From: Pedobacter ghigonis
GTDB lineage: Bacteria; Bacteroidota; Bacteroidia; Sphingobacteriales; Sphingobacteriaceae
Length of the DNA: 64,000 nucleotides
Reading direction: 5' to 3'
NCBI RefSeq assembly: GCF_903166585.1
Contig: NZ_CAESCM010000003.1
Location: 434,001-498,000 of the forward strand
This document shows positions 43,781 to 52,573 of this stretch, one piece after another. The notes beneath the pieces are model-generated. The model did no database searches, was not told the DNA's origin, and saw nothing but the letters and a program-made list of their open reading frames with translations. The position numbers were made by a program, and so were the translations under genes. Each line of letters starts with the position of its first letter. Position 1 is the stretch's first letter.

Positions 43781-43788
43781 CAAAAATA
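43781..43788 (-). promoter_or_regulatory. -7 box of the CDF-Nudix-bioA operon
   Basis: Read on the minus strand the sequence is TATTTTTG, a full TAnnTTTG match, 14 bp upstream of the GTG start of the CDF gene. It is the evidence for choosing that start. Confidence 0.55.
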
Positions 43789-43852
43789 CGCTTATCGCAT
43801 AAATTAAATGAGAAAAATATAGGTTTTTTAGTGCAGAATAATATTTGGTTTA

Positions 43853-43860
43853 TATATTTG
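43853..43860 (+). promoter_or_regulatory. -7 box upstream of aspC
   Basis: TATATTTG ends 18 bp before the aspC ATG (43879). No clear -33 TTTG is seen at the expected distance; an upstream TTTG (43844-43847) is too close. Confidence 0.5.
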
Positions 43861-43878
43861 CGCTCAAAGTAATTAACC

Positions 43879-45075
43879 ATGAGCACCTTATCGAAAAGAA
43901 TCAACAGCCTGTCAGAATCTGCAACCCTTAAAATGACCAAACTTGGCCGCGAACTAGCGTCAAAGGGCATTAATATAATCAGTTTAAGCGTTGGTGAACC
44001 CGATTTTAACACGCCAGACCACGTAAAAAATGCTGCTAAAAAAGCATTAGACGAAAATTATACACGCTACTCGCCGGTACCGGGATATCCTGACCTGCGC
44101 CAGGCGATCGTAAATAAACTTAAAACAGAAAACAATTTAGATTACGATATTTCTCAGATCGTGGTTTCAACAGGTGCCAAACAATCGTTATCGAACGTAA
44201 TTTTAACATTAATTGATCCGGATGATGAGGTAATTATCCCTACACCTTACTGGGTTTCTTATTCAGAAATGGTTACGCTTGCCGAAGGTAAATCTGTTTT
44301 TATCGATACAGATATTGAAAGCAATTTCAAAATTACGCCTGCACAGCTAGAAGCAGCCATTACCCCAAAAAGTAAATTATTCATGTTCTCTTCGCCTTGT
44401 AACCCAACCGGTTCGGTTTACAGCAAAGAAGAGTTGGCAGCTTTAGTAGCAGTTTTCGAAAAACACCCGAATATTTACATCCTTTCTGATGAGATTTATG
44501 AGCACATCAATTTTGTAGATAAGCACGAATCAATTGCGCAATTTGATAGCATTAAAGACCGTGTAATTATTGTAAACGGTTTCTCTAAAGCATTTGCAAT
44601 GACTGGCTGGCGATTAGGTTACATTGCTGCAAACAAAGAAATTGCTGCTGCAAACGATAAGTTACAAGGACAAACCACTTCTGGTACTTGCTCTATTGCA
44701 CAACGCGCAGGTATTGTGGCTTACGAACAAGGCTTAGAAAGCGTTTTAGTAATGAAAGAAGCCTTTTTGCGCAGAAGAGAACTGGTTTACAACTTATTAA
44801 ACGAAATTCCAGGTGTAAAAACCAACCTGCCTGATGGTGCTTTTTACTTCTTCCCTGAAATCAGCTCTTTCTTTGGTAAAAAAGATGCTGATGGCAACGT
44901 AATTAAAGATTCTGCTGATTTAGCTTTATATCTACTAAACGTAGGTCACGTAGCAACTGTAGGTGGCGATTCGTTCGGTAACAACAACTATATCCGCTTA
45001 TCTTATGCAGCATCAGACGAGAGCCTGGTTGAAGCATTAAGAAGAATTAAAGAAGCTTTAGGTAAACTAGCCTAA
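43879..45075 (+). CDS. aspC: Aspartate/prephenate-type aminotransferase (class I/II)
   Basis: A 398-residue fold-type I PLP aminotransferase of the AspAT Ib group, which makes aspartate from oxaloacetate and glutamate. It shows 'SLSVGEPDFNTPDHV', 'YSPVPGYPDLRQAI', 'FSSPCNPTGSVYS', 'SDEIYEHI', and the PLP-Lys in 'GFSKAFAMTGWRLGY'. Full length for the group (390-400). It is divergent from the CDF operon with a compact, TAnnTTTG-bearing intergenic stretch. It ends in a strong terminator, so it looks monocistronic. Confidence 0.93.
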   Translation: MSTLSKRINSLSESATLKMTKLGRELASKGINIISLSVGEPDFNTPDHVKNAAKKALDENYTRYSPVPGYPDLRQAIVNKLKTENNLDYDISQIVVSTGAKQSLSNVILTLIDPDDEVIIPTPYWVSYSEMVTLAEGKSVFIDTDIESNFKITPAQLEAAITPKSKLFMFSSPCNPTGSVYSKEELAALVAVFEKHPNIYILSDEIYEHINFVDKHESIAQFDSIKDRVIIVNGFSKAFAMTGWRLGYIAANKEIAAANDKLQGQTTSGTCSIAQRAGIVAYEQGLESVLVMKEAFLRRRELVYNLLNEIPGVKTNLPDGAFYFFPEISSFFGKKDADGNVIKDSADLALYLLNVGHVATVGGDSFGNNNYIRLSYAASDESLVEALRRIKEALGKLA

Positions 45076-45116
45076 TTAACTAACAGTTAATGGTTTTCAG
45101 TTAACTATATCACAAC

Positions 45117-45150
45117 AAACCCCTCGTTAATTCAGTTTAACGAGGGGTTT
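45117..45150 (+). terminator. Intrinsic terminator after aspC
   Basis: AAACCCCTCGTTAA (45117-45130) and TTAACGAGGGGTTT (45137-45150) form a perfect 14-bp stem with a 6-base loop, followed by a T-rich run (ATTTTTA). Confidence 0.92.
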
Positions 45151-45255
45151 ATTTTTATCCGGTACCTGGCATCACACCGAGAACCAAAAGTATCTTTTAT
45201 ATTTTGAAAATGAAGGCCAGTATTTCATGGCAAATTAGTCCTTCTTTCCGTTATT

Positions 45256-45290
45256 AGTCCGCATCCGGTGAAAAACCGGCTTTGCGGGCT
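45256..45290. repeat. Hairpin element, dispersed-repeat type
   Basis: An imperfect inverted repeat runs from AGTCCGCATCCGGT (45256) to ACCGG...TGCGGGCT (ends 45290), in the gap between aspC and the ABC permease. The 'CCGGCTTTGCGGGCT' stretch resembles, from memory, repeats common in Sphingobacteriaceae intergenic DNA. Confidence 0.5.
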
Positions 45291-45366
45291 ATCCACTTCA
45301 ATAAGGTTTATTAACCGCGACAGCTACACAGTATTCACCTTTGCAAACTGCCAACTGCCAATTGAA

Positions 45367-46611
45367 TTAACTTCTTATCGCCTCAACCGGGTCTAACCTC
45401 GAAGCCGAATATGCTGGCCAGAATCCGGAAATAGTACCGATAATAATCGAGATCCCGATTCCTAAAGCAATATTATTCAAGCCCAATATGATATGGAAAT
45501 CTGTTGCAGCACCAATCCCAAGCGCAAACAGGTACACGAGTAACAGCCCGAGCAACCCTCCCAAAATACAAAGGGAAATAGATTCAAATATAAACTGTAG
45601 CAATATGAAATAATTTTTAGCGCCCAACGATTTTTGAATCCCGATAATGTTGGTCCGTTCCTTAACCGAAACGAACATAATATTGGCAATACTGAAACCA
45701 CCTACCAAAATAGAGAAGCCACCAATAACCCATCCGGCAATATTTACCATTTTAAACATCGAGTCTAGCTGGTTCGATAAAATGGTGGTTTTATTCAGCG
45801 CAAAATCTTCTTCCTGTCCAGGCCTGATGCGGTGAATAGAGCGCATTAAACCCCTCAATTCACTTTCTACCTCTTCCAAACTCACATTATCGTTACCACG
45901 CACAGTAATTTGTGGTCCGTAACGTTCGCTCTGGATATCCAGTACACCTTTAGCAAAACTGATCGGAATATTTACGTTTTTATCAAGCGAAGTACCCAGC
46001 ATATCTTCACCCTCTTTTTTGAAAACACCAACAACGGTTAATCGCCGGCCTAAAATCTGAACCTGCTTTCCTACCGCTCTATCTCCATCAAAAAGACCAT
46101 CGGCAATATCAGAACCTAAAATACAAACCGGCGAACCATTTTTACTCTCATTTTCGGTAAAGTAACGTCCATCCTCTAGCTCAAAATTCCAGGTTTTATT
46201 AAAATCGTGTGAGGCTGCCCAAACCGAAATCCCCTCAACCGAATTACTTCGGTACTTAATGGTCCGGTCGTTAGTCGATATTTCGAAGGTTACGCCTTGT
46301 GCATTTTCAATCCTTTCGCGTAGCGCTTCAAAATCGCGTAACGAAGGCTGAGGGCGGTTCATGTATTTCCACCAGGGATAATTATCGCCAAAGCTCCAGG
46401 GCCATTTTTGCACATAAATGGTGTTTGAACCTAGTTTATCAACGCTCGATTGCAGTTTACCCCGAAAGGTATCTACAGCAGAAAATACCGCAATAATGGT
46501 AAAAATACCAATGGTTATAGCCAAAAGCGATAACATGGTACGCAATTTATTCTGGCGCAACGCATCAAATGCAAAACGGAAACTCTCGCCTATTAGCCTA
46601 AAGATTATCAT
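45367..46611 (-). CDS. ABC transporter permease, MacB/FtsX type
   Basis: A 414-residue permease. It has the N-terminal MacB_PCD periplasmic core (about 20-245, 'RQNKLRTMLSLLAITIGIFTIIAVFS' at the first helix) and a C-terminal FtsX domain. Helices lie around 285-310, 330-370 and 375-400, and it ends in the typical 'GFWPAYSASRLDPVEAIRS'. Such proteins pair with a LolD/MacB-like ATPase to export peptides, lipoproteins or antibiotics. A fitting ATPase gene lies 3.8 kb away (50460-51218), with queA and ispD between. Confidence 0.92.
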   Translation of the reverse strand: MIIFRLIGESFRFAFDALRQNKLRTMLSLLAITIGIFTIIAVFSAVDTFRGKLQSSVDKLGSNTIYVQKWPWSFGDNYPWWKYMNRPQPSLRDFEALRERIENAQGVTFEISTNDRTIKYRSNSVEGISVWAASHDFNKTWNFELEDGRYFTENESKNGSPVCILGSDIADGLFDGDRAVGKQVQILGRRLTVVGVFKKEGEDMLGTSLDKNVNIPISFAKGVLDIQSERYGPQITVRGNDNVSLEEVESELRGLMRSIHRIRPGQEEDFALNKTTILSNQLDSMFKMVNIAGWVIGGFSILVGGFSIANIMFVSVKERTNIIGIQKSLGAKNYFILLQFIFESISLCILGGLLGLLLVYLFALGIGAATDFHIILGLNNIALGIGISIIIGTISGFWPAYSASRLDPVEAIRS

Positions 46612-46782
46612 AATTAGAGATTAGATGCAAAGCCTGTTAAAAGGTTACAACATATCTTCAAAACTAATTAATTTTTATGGCTGCGAGGCACTAACAAACT
46701 GTATAATTTAACTTAAAATGAAGTAAAACATAATATACTTCAAATGCGTTTGATAAAATACCGAAAAGAAAAATTAAATTCG

Positions 46783-46790
46783 TATTTTTG
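46783..46790 (+). promoter_or_regulatory. -7 box upstream of queA
   Basis: TATTTTTG lies 22 bp before the queA ATG at 46813. It supports the shorter start and argues against the start at 46744, which is upstream of the box. Confidence 0.5.
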
Positions 46791-46812
46791 CACCTCAAAA
46801 AATTCATCAGGA

Positions 46813-47862
46813 ATGAAATTATCACAATTCAAATTTAACTTACCTGAATCATTGGTAGCCAATAACCCGGCTGAAGAACGCGACGAAGCTCGCCTAATGG
46901 TTTTACACAAAGACAGCGGTAAAATTGAACATAAAATTTTCAAAGACGTTTTAGGTTATTTCGACGATAAAGACGTAATGATATTGAATAACACTAAGGT
47001 TTTTCCTGCCCGTTTATATGGTAACAAGGAGAAAACCGGTGCAACTATCGAAGTTTTCTTATTACGTGAATTAAATAAAGAACTGCGTTTATGGGATGTT
47101 TTGGTTGATCCGGCCCGTAAAATCCGCGTTGGTAATAAATTATACTTTGGTGATGACGATTTGTTGGTTGCTGAGGTTGTAGATAACACTACTTCACGCG
47201 GACGTACTATCCGTTTCTTATTTGAAGGTACCGACGAAGAGTTTAGAAAAAACGTTGAAATTTTAGGCGAAACACCACTTCCTAAATACATTAAACGTAA
47301 AGCCACCGCTGAGGATAAAGAGCGTTACCAAACTATTTTTGCTAAACACGAAGGTGCTGTTGCAGCTCCTACCGCTGGTTTACACTTTAGTCGCGAGTTA
47401 ATGAAACGCCTTGAGCTTAAAGGTGTTGATTTTGCTGAAGTAACTTTACACGTTGGTTTAGGAACTTTCAGAACGGTTGAGGTTGAAGATTTAACCAAAC
47501 ACAAAATGGATTCTGAGCAGTTTATTATCGAGCAAAAAGATGCCAATATTGTGAACAAGGCTTTAGAAAACAAAAGAAAAATCTGTGCAGTAGGTACTAC
47601 TTCTATGCGTGCAATCGAATCGGCTGTTTCTGCAAACAGAACTTTAAAGGCTGCAAACGACTGGACCAGTAAGTTTATCTTCCCTCCTTACGATTTCAGT
47701 ATTGCAAACTCTATGATTACCAATTTCCACACGCCAGAATCTACTTTATTGATGATGGTAAGCGCTTTTGGTGGCTACGAAAACGTAATGAATGCGTATG
47801 AGGTTGCAGTTAAAGAAAAATACAAATTCTATAGCTATGGCGATGCCATGCTAATTATATAA
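46813..47862 (+). CDS. queA: S-adenosylmethionine:tRNA ribosyltransferase-isomerase
   Basis: A 349-residue enzyme that adds the epoxycyclopentane ring from SAM onto preQ1 in tRNA, the step before QueG. It shows '[31 protein letters not shown]', '[16 protein letters not shown]', '[22 protein letters not shown]', '[16 protein letters not shown]' and '[19 protein letters not shown]'. I start it at the ATG at 46813, because family members begin with MKLSQF and a -7 box sits just upstream. A frame open from 46744 would add 23 unusual residues. Confidence 0.97.
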   Translation: MKLSQFKFNLPESLVANNPAEERDEARLMVLHKDSGKIEHKIFKDVLGYFDDKDVMILNNTKVFPARLYGNKEKTGATIEVFLLRELNKELRLWDVLVDPARKIRVGNKLYFGDDDLLVAEVVDNTTSRGRTIRFLFEGTDEEFRKNVEILGETPLPKYIKRKATAEDKERYQTIFAKHEGAVAAPTAGLHFSRELMKRLELKGVDFAEVTLHVGLGTFRTVEVEDLTKHKMDSEQFIIEQKDANIVNKALENKRKICAVGTTSMRAIESAVSANRTLKAANDWTSKFIFPPYDFSIANSMITNFHTPESTLLMMVSAFGGYENVMNAYEVAVKEKYKFYSYGDAMLII

Positions 47863-47873
47863 GTTTTGCGGTT

Positions 47874-47901
47874 GGCGTTTAGCGGTTTAGTGCTAAACGC
47901 C
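47874..47901. repeat. Hairpin with GGCGTTTAGC arms
   Basis: GGCGTTTAGC (47874-47883) and GCTAAACGCC (47892-47901) are perfect reverse complements with an 8-base loop, between queA and ispD. The same word occurs at about 16920-16940, and a related stretch lies before the deoxynucleoside kinase gene. Confidence 0.65.
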
Positions 47902-47920
47902 ACACCCTAAACGCACAACT

Positions 47921-48586
47921 ATGAAATACTACGCTATAATTGTAGCAGGCGGTTCTGGCAATCGGATGCAAACAGAAACCCCAAAACAATTTTTATTGCT
48001 CAAAAACCTCCCGGTTTTAATGCATACCATAAAAGCTTTTGCGCAAAGCGAATCTCAGCCTAAAATTTTATTGGTTTTAAATAAGGAGCAGCAAGCTTAC
48101 TGGCGCAGGTTATGCGATGAATTTAATTTCCGCATTCCACACCAGGTGATTGATGGTGGTACAGAACGCTTCCATTCGGTTAAAAATGCGGTTTATACCA
48201 TTGAAGAAGATAGTTTTGTGGCTATACATGATGCTGTTCGTCCGCTGGTTTCGAAAACATTAATCGATAATGCTTATCAGGCTGCAGCGCAACGGGGTAA
48301 CGTTATTGCCGCTGTACAATCGAGCGATAGTGTACGGCAATTTAAAAACGACAAAACATCGGCATTGAAGCGCGATGAGATCTATCTGGTACAAACACCT
48401 CAAACATTTAGCCTTAAGGTGCTTAAAGAGGCTTATAATCAGGAATTCGATAGCCATTTTACTGATGATGCCAGCGTGGTAGAATCAATTGGCTATAACA
48501 TCAATATTATTGAAGGTGAACGGAGTAATATTAAAATCACCTATCCTATAGATTTGGAGCTAGCCGAGTTGCTGCTCAAACACTAA
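47921..48586 (+). CDS. ispD: 2-C-methyl-D-erythritol 4-phosphate cytidylyltransferase
   Basis: A 221-residue nucleotidyltransferase of the MEP isoprenoid pathway, making CDP-methylerythritol from CTP and MEP. It has 'YAIIVAGGSGNRMQTETPKQFLLL' (CTP-binding loop), 'VIDGGTERFHSVKNAV', 'AIHDAVRPLVS', 'QTPQTF' and 'HFTDDASVVE'. Full length (about 220-230). It follows queA by 58 bp with a repeat hairpin between, and ends at its own terminator. It feeds IPP toward Idi and CrtB encoded at 31-33 kb. Confidence 0.97.
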   Translation: MKYYAIIVAGGSGNRMQTETPKQFLLLKNLPVLMHTIKAFAQSESQPKILLVLNKEQQAYWRRLCDEFNFRIPHQVIDGGTERFHSVKNAVYTIEEDSFVAIHDAVRPLVSKTLIDNAYQAAAQRGNVIAAVQSSDSVRQFKNDKTSALKRDEIYLVQTPQTFSLKVLKEAYNQEFDSHFTDDASVVESIGYNINIIEGERSNIKITYPIDLELAELLLKH

Positions 48587-48595
48587 TTTTATTGT

Positions 48596-48626
48596 AAAAG
48601 GAGTTTCAATAATTGAAACTCCTTTT
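48596..48626 (+). terminator. Intrinsic terminator after ispD
   Basis: AAAAGGAGTTTCAA (48596-48609) and TTGAAACTCCTTTT (48613-48626) form a perfect 14-bp stem with a 3-base loop and a T-run at its end. Confidence 0.9.
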
Positions 48627-48683
48627 TGTTATTCATCTGTTTTAAAGTGTACTTAAAAGAGGTGCATAGCAGATCCTTATATT

Positions 48684-48842
48684 TTATGCTGCCCTGCCAA
48701 TAATTTTAAGCAGAATGGCAATCACTGCGATAACCAACAAAACGTGGATTATACCGCCAACATCGCCGAAGCCGTGAAATATAAATCCGATGACCCAAAG
48801 TATTACCAATACTACTGCGACTAAATACAATAAATTTCCCAT
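48684..48842 (-). CDS. lmo0937-family (DUF5670) small membrane protein
   Basis: A 52-residue, almost wholly hydrophobic protein. Helix 1 is about residues 4-22 (LLYLVAVVLVILWVIGFIF). The loop HGFGDVGG follows, and helix 2 is about 31-47 (IIHVLLVIAVIAILLKI), ending in basic GRAA. The layout 'LLYxxAVxLxIxWxIGF...GxIIHxLLVIAVIxxLxxxI' is that of the lmo0937 family. The function of the family is unknown; members are often stress-induced. It sits just upstream of the second hairpin-repeat array. Confidence 0.88.
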   Translation of the reverse strand: MGNLLYLVAVVLVILWVIGFIFHGFGDVGGIIHVLLVIAVIAILLKIIGRAA

Positions 48843-48941
48843 AGTGTTAATTTTTTAGTAATGTAAATTATTGCAGTATTAACACCTGATTTTTAGCTTT
48901 TGTTTAAGATTTGTAAAGATTTATTGGTTTGATTTTTTTTT

Positions 48942-49480
48942 GCCCGCAGATTAAAGAGGATCAACGCAGACACATTACATAGTTTCATCAGCGTACTCTG
49001 CGAGATCAGCGGGGAATAAACCTCCAATTACTCTCCCGCAGATTTAAGATGATAAACCGCGGATACAATACATAGTTTCATCAGCGCGCTCTGCGAGATC
49101 AGCGGAAAAAAAAAATCCAACTACTCTCCCGCAGATTAAAGAGGAAAAACGCAGATACAATACATAATTTCATCCGCTTGCTTTGCGAAATCAGCGGGAA
49201 ACACAATTTTCAATTATTCCCCCCGCAGATTAAAGAGGATCAACGCAGATACAATACATAGTTTCATCAGTGTGCCCTGCGAGATCAGCGGGAAACAAAA
49301 CTCCAAATTATTCTCCCGCAGATTTAAGAGGATAAACGAAGATACAATACATAGTTTCATCAGCGTGCTCTACGAAATCAGCAGAACCAAACCTCTAATT
49401 ATTTTCCCACAGATTTAATTGATCAATATGCAGATTAAATGGATAGCACTATCAGCGTACTCCGCGAGATCAGCGGGAAA
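48942..49480. repeat. Second tandem array of palindromic hairpin repeats (six units)
   Basis: Unit starts (first C of CCC) are at 48943, 49035, 49128, 49222, 49315 and 49406; the period is 91-94 bp. Each unit begins CCCGCAGATT(T)AA, runs through 'GAT(C)AACGCAGATAC...CATAGTTTCATCAGCG' and ends GAGATCAGCGGGAAA, so the ends are inverted. The ends match the first array and the solo copy at 10.5 kb, but the interior and period differ. The last two units are more degenerate. It fills the gap between the DUF5670 and DUF2795-type genes. Confidence 0.9.
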
Positions 49481-49509
49481 CAAAAAAAGGAATTGTTACA
49501 AGCATAAAA

Positions 49510-49535
49510 AAACCTCCCGGTTTCGCCGGAAGGTT
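49510..49535 (-). terminator. Terminator of the DUF2795 gene
   Basis: AACCTCCCGG (49511-49520) and CCGGAAGGTT (49526-49535) form a stem with a TTTCG loop. On the minus strand the U-run (T7) follows directly, just past the stop at 49549. Confidence 0.75.
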
Positions 49536-49548
49536 CCTTATTTTGTTG

Positions 49549-49770
49549 TTAGTATTCGTCCTCGTTAAAGAAGAAATCTTCTTTCGTTGGATAATCTGGC
49601 CAGATTTCCTCAATAGTTTCATAAGGCTCGCCATCATCTTCTAATGCCTGCAGGTTTTCAATAACTTCTACAGGGGCACCAGAACGGATACCGTAATCAA
49701 TCAATTCGTCTTTAGTTGCAGGCCATGGTGCGTCTTCCAAGTGCGATGCTAATTCTAATGTCCAATACAT
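49549..49770 (-). CDS. DUF2795-type small acidic protein
   Basis: A 73-residue very acidic cytoplasmic protein. It contains 'MYWTLELASHLEDAPWPATKDELIDYGIRSGAPVEVIENLQAL', which fits the DUF2795 pattern I remember from many Bacteroidota genomes. It ends in a run of acidic residues with Phe and Tyr. No activity is known. It is followed by its own terminator. Confidence 0.85.
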   Translation of the reverse strand: MYWTLELASHLEDAPWPATKDELIDYGIRSGAPVEVIENLQALEDDGEPYETIEEIWPDYPTKEDFFFNEDEY

Positions 49771-49856
49771 ATCATCAATTCAATTTAATTCGTATTCCTT
49801 TATTATGCGCAAAGTATATTAAAATTTTTGAGCAAAACAAACTTATTTTTCAACTA

Positions 49857-50405
49857 TCAAACCCGCGGGATCCAAATGTTTTCTTCCGCGTTGAAATCCA
49901 TCGTCAGTTTTCGTGCCAAAACAAACAAATAATCGCTTAAACGGTTCAGATAAATCGTTACCCGCTCATCTACAAAGCTATTTTCTGCAAGCTCAACAGC
50001 AAGGCGTTCTGCCCTTCTGCATACGCACCTGGCCAGATGACAGTAAGATACTACAGTATTTCCGCCGGGCAGTACAAAATGTTTTAAAGCAGGTAAAATT
50101 TCATTCATCTCGTCCATCTCCTTTTCGAGCAGAACAATGTCGCTATCATGCAAATCGGGGATTTTCATTTTCGATTTCTCAGGGTCGGCCGCTAAAGATG
50201 CGCCTACCGTAAACAAACGATCCTGTATTTCCTTTAACAACTGTTTGTAATGCGGATTAATATCCTGGCACATGATTAAACCGATGTAGGAATTGAGCTC
50301 ATCAACGGTTCCGTAGGTTTCGATACGGTGGTGAAATTTAGGCACGCGGGTACCACCAATAAGTGAGGTTTGACCCTTGTCGCCGGTTTTAGTGTAGATT
50401 TTCAT
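49857..50405 (-). CDS. Cob(I)alamin adenosyltransferase, PduO type
   Basis: A 182-residue ATP:corrinoid adenosyltransferase of the PduO family, forming adenosylcobalamin. The N-terminal 'KIYTKTGDKGQTSLIGGTRVPKFHHRIETYGTVDELNSYIGL' holds the ATP-binding P-loop-like motif. The later 'HFVLPGGNTVVSYCHLARCVCRRAER' and 'YLNRLSDYLFVLAR' are the core helices. It would supply AdoCbl for the B12-type MerR regulator at 32.6-33.5 kb and other cobalamin enzymes; that link is inference. It is the last of a minus-strand set of genes with gaps of about 50-80 bp. Confidence 0.95.
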   Translation of the reverse strand: MKIYTKTGDKGQTSLIGGTRVPKFHHRIETYGTVDELNSYIGLIMCQDINPHYKQLLKEIQDRLFTVGASLAADPEKSKMKIPDLHDSDIVLLEKEMDEMNEILPALKHFVLPGGNTVVSYCHLARCVCRRAERLAVELAENSFVDERVTIYLNRLSDYLFVLARKLTMDFNAEENIWIPRV

Positions 50406-50459
50406 AATGAAAAGGTTAAAGGCAGGAAGTTTAACGTTTAAAGCCTTATGCCATCAACC

Positions 50460-51218
50460 TTAGTTAATTTTCTCCCAATCGCTACCACTCTCTTTCAAAG
50501 CCTGTAAGCGTGGTGAAACATTTTTCACTTCGGTGTTTAAATAATCGTTTTCGATCAATCCGTCGCGCATACGTACAATCCGATGTGCGTGCTGGGCAAT
50601 ATCTTCTTCGTGTGTTACCAGAATAATGGTGTTGCCTTTGCTGTGAATCTCTTCTAACAAACCCATAATTTCGATTGAGGTTTTGGTATCTAAGTTACCG
50701 GTTGGCTCATCGGCAAGAATGATAGAGGGATCGTTAATGAGTGCTCTTGCCACAGCTACACGCTGGCGCTGACCACCCGAAAGTTCGTTAGGTTTATGGT
50801 CCATACGGTTACCTAAACCCACATTCTCTAAAGCTTTGGCAGCTCTGGCCTGACGGTCTTTTTTACTGCTTCCGGCATATATTAATGGCAAAGCCACATT
50901 ATCCAGTGAAGTTGAACGCGGTAACAAGTTAAAGGTTTGAAACACAAACCCAATTTCTTTGTTACGCACTTCGGCAAGCGCATCATCACTCATGTGACTT
51001 ACATTTGTGCCATTTAACACATAAGTGCCGCTTGAAGGAGTATCTAAACAACCTAAAATATTCATCAAGGTCGATTTACCCGAACCAGATGGTCCCATCA
51101 GTGCTACAAATTCGCCTTTATTGATATCTAAAGAAACTGATTTTAAAGCGTGAATCACTTCAGATCCAATAACATATTTACGGCCAATTTCCTTTATAGT
51201 AATGAGTGGTTTCTCCAT
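50460..51218 (-). CDS. ABC transporter ATP-binding protein (LolD/MacB type)
   Basis: A 252-residue ATPase. It has Walker [10 protein letters not shown] in '[20 protein letters not shown]' and a Q-loop in '[12 protein letters not shown]'. The signature [15 protein letters not shown] is followed by Walker B '[12 protein letters not shown]' and the switch His in '[13 protein letters not shown]'. It is of the type that pairs with MacB/FtsX permeases, and such a permease is encoded at 45367-46611. They are not adjacent, so pairing is inference. It lies between the adenosyltransferase and gatC genes on the same strand. Confidence 0.94.
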   Translation of the reverse strand: MEKPLITIKEIGRKYVIGSEVIHALKSVSLDINKGEFVALMGPSGSGKSTLMNILGCLDTPSSGTYVLNGTNVSHMSDDALAEVRNKEIGFVFQTFNLLPRSTSLDNVALPLIYAGSSKKDRQARAAKALENVGLGNRMDHKPNELSGGQRQRVAVARALINDPSIILADEPTGNLDTKTSIEIMGLLEEIHSKGNTIILVTHEEDIAQHAHRIVRMRDGLIENDYLNTEVKNVSPRLQALKESGSDWEKIN

Positions 51219-51297
51219 GTTTTTTCTTTTTTAGACAAGGGCAATGGCAGGTATGTTACAAGAGATTAAAAATTTCGTGCCGAAATACCTGTAATTG

Positions 51298-51588
51298 TTA
51301 TTTCTCGATGATTTTAGGTACCATAAAAAATTCGTCGCTATGTTTGGCGGCATTTTTTAAGCCTTCGGCAGTAGTAATTTCCTGTTTCACCACATCTTCG
51401 CGCCAAACATTAACCGATTCGTTCATATAAACCAAAGGTTTTACATTGGTGGTATCTAACTCATTTAATTTTTCCATGAATGATAAAACTTTATTCATTT
51501 CCGGAATCAAAACATCCACTTGCTGCTCATCAATATGAATCCTGGCCAGATCGGCTATTTTATGAATGGTTTTTGCGTCTAAATTCAT
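51298..51588 (-). CDS. gatC: Asp/Glu-tRNA amidotransferase subunit C
   Basis: A 96-residue GatC, which holds GatA and GatB together in the enzyme that converts mischarged Glu-tRNA(Gln) or Asp-tRNA(Asn). The N-terminal helix 'IHKIADLARIHIDEQQVDVLIPEMNKVLSFMEKLNELDTTNVKPL' is the family mark, and the C-terminal 'FFMVPKIIE' is usual. gatA and gatB are not nearby, as often in Bacteroidota. Its stop codon is 79 bp upstream of the ABC ATPase start on the same strand. Confidence 0.95.
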   Translation of the reverse strand: MNLDAKTIHKIADLARIHIDEQQVDVLIPEMNKVLSFMEKLNELDTTNVKPLVYMNESVNVWREDVVKQEITTAEGLKNAAKHSDEFFMVPKIIEK

Positions 51589-51589
51589 G

Positions 51590-52315
51590 CTATACTAATT
51601 TACTATCAATCAATTGGTAAACCTGCTCTTTTAAGGCATCCGAGTCATCGGCAGCCATTGAGGCAGTGTTTATAGGTTTGTGGACGTAAATATCGCAAAT
51701 TCCCGGCTTACTTCCATACTTTGCGCCATCATCCCAGTTAATTTGCCAAACATTGGCTAAACTTACCGGCACCAGCGGAATATTTTTATCGATGGCAAGG
51801 CGAAAAGGACCGTTTTTAAATTCGCCAAGTTTAGGGGGGTAATGATCATCGATCTTTCCTTCCGGAAAAATAATCAGGCTCATGCCTTTCTCTAAATTTT
51901 CGCCAGCCTTTTTGAAAGCCCTGAAGGCCGAAATTTTGCTATCGCGGTTTACAGCAATATCAATGGTTTTAAAGAAAATACCCAGCACCGGGTTGTTCAA
52001 AAGTTCATCTTTTCCCATAAAATGATACTTCCCATGCCCCATAATGCAAAAAATCATGATATCGAGGTTAGAGCTATGGTTGGCACAATAAATATAAGTT
52101 TGATTGCGATCTAACTTTTCCTCATAATGATAGGAGAAAAACACTCCGGCAAAAAAACTGCAAAGAAAACTGTTGGCTTTTCTGAAGAAATTTAATGCGC
52201 CATAATACTTTTCATTGCGTGATGTTAGATAATAGAAAGGATAAAACAGCGCAAAAAAGAACATGATGCAGAAAAGAAACCATATGCGGTGCAGCTGACG
52301 AAGAATTTTAATCAT
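51590..52315 (-). CDS. plsC: 1-acyl-sn-glycerol-3-phosphate acyltransferase
   Basis: A 241-residue membrane acyltransferase that makes phosphatidic acid from lysophosphatidic acid. It has an N-terminal membrane helix (about 10-28, 'IWFLFCIMFFFALFYPFYYL'). The catalytic HxxxxD is NHSSNLD, the FPEGKI motif sits in 'LIIFPEGKIDDHYPP', and 'VPVSLAN' is the later family motif. The stop is 1 bp before the gatC start, so the two are translationally linked. Length is normal for the family. Confidence 0.92.
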   Translation of the reverse strand: MIKILRQLHRIWFLFCIMFFFALFYPFYYLTSRNEKYYGALNFFRKANSFLCSFFAGVFFSYHYEEKLDRNQTYIYCANHSSNLDIMIFCIMGHGKYHFMGKDELLNNPVLGIFFKTIDIAVNRDSKISAFRAFKKAGENLEKGMSLIIFPEGKIDDHYPPKLGEFKNGPFRLAIDKNIPLVPVSLANVWQINWDDGAKYGSKPGICDIYVHKPINTASMAADDSDALKEQVYQLIDSKLV

Positions 52316-52323
52316 AGAAGCAT

Positions 52324-52331
52324 CAAAAATA
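52324..52331 (-). promoter_or_regulatory. -7 box upstream of plsC
   Basis: Read on the minus strand the sequence is TATTTTTG, a full TAnnTTTG match 8 bp before the plsC ATG. No clear -33 element is seen. Confidence 0.4.
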
Positions 52332-52573
52332 TAAAATAGGTTGACATAATTACATTTTGTTTAAATGATTTTTTGGGCCTGTCTAATTGGAACTCTGGTT
52401 GTAAAAGAAACCAGGAATATAGCGCTTTTACCGGAGCAATCAGTAAATTATAGTTAACTGTAATCCTTCGACCGGTTCAGGATAACAAAAACTATTAAGG
52501 CTGCACCTAAATTGATATAAAATTGATCACATGTTATACAATGCTTGCATTTTATTTTTAATTTCGTGCCATT

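Noticed and set aside
43767..44012. Longer N-terminus for the CDF transporter
   Set aside because: It overlaps aspC, starts before the promoter box, and the extra residues do not resemble the family.
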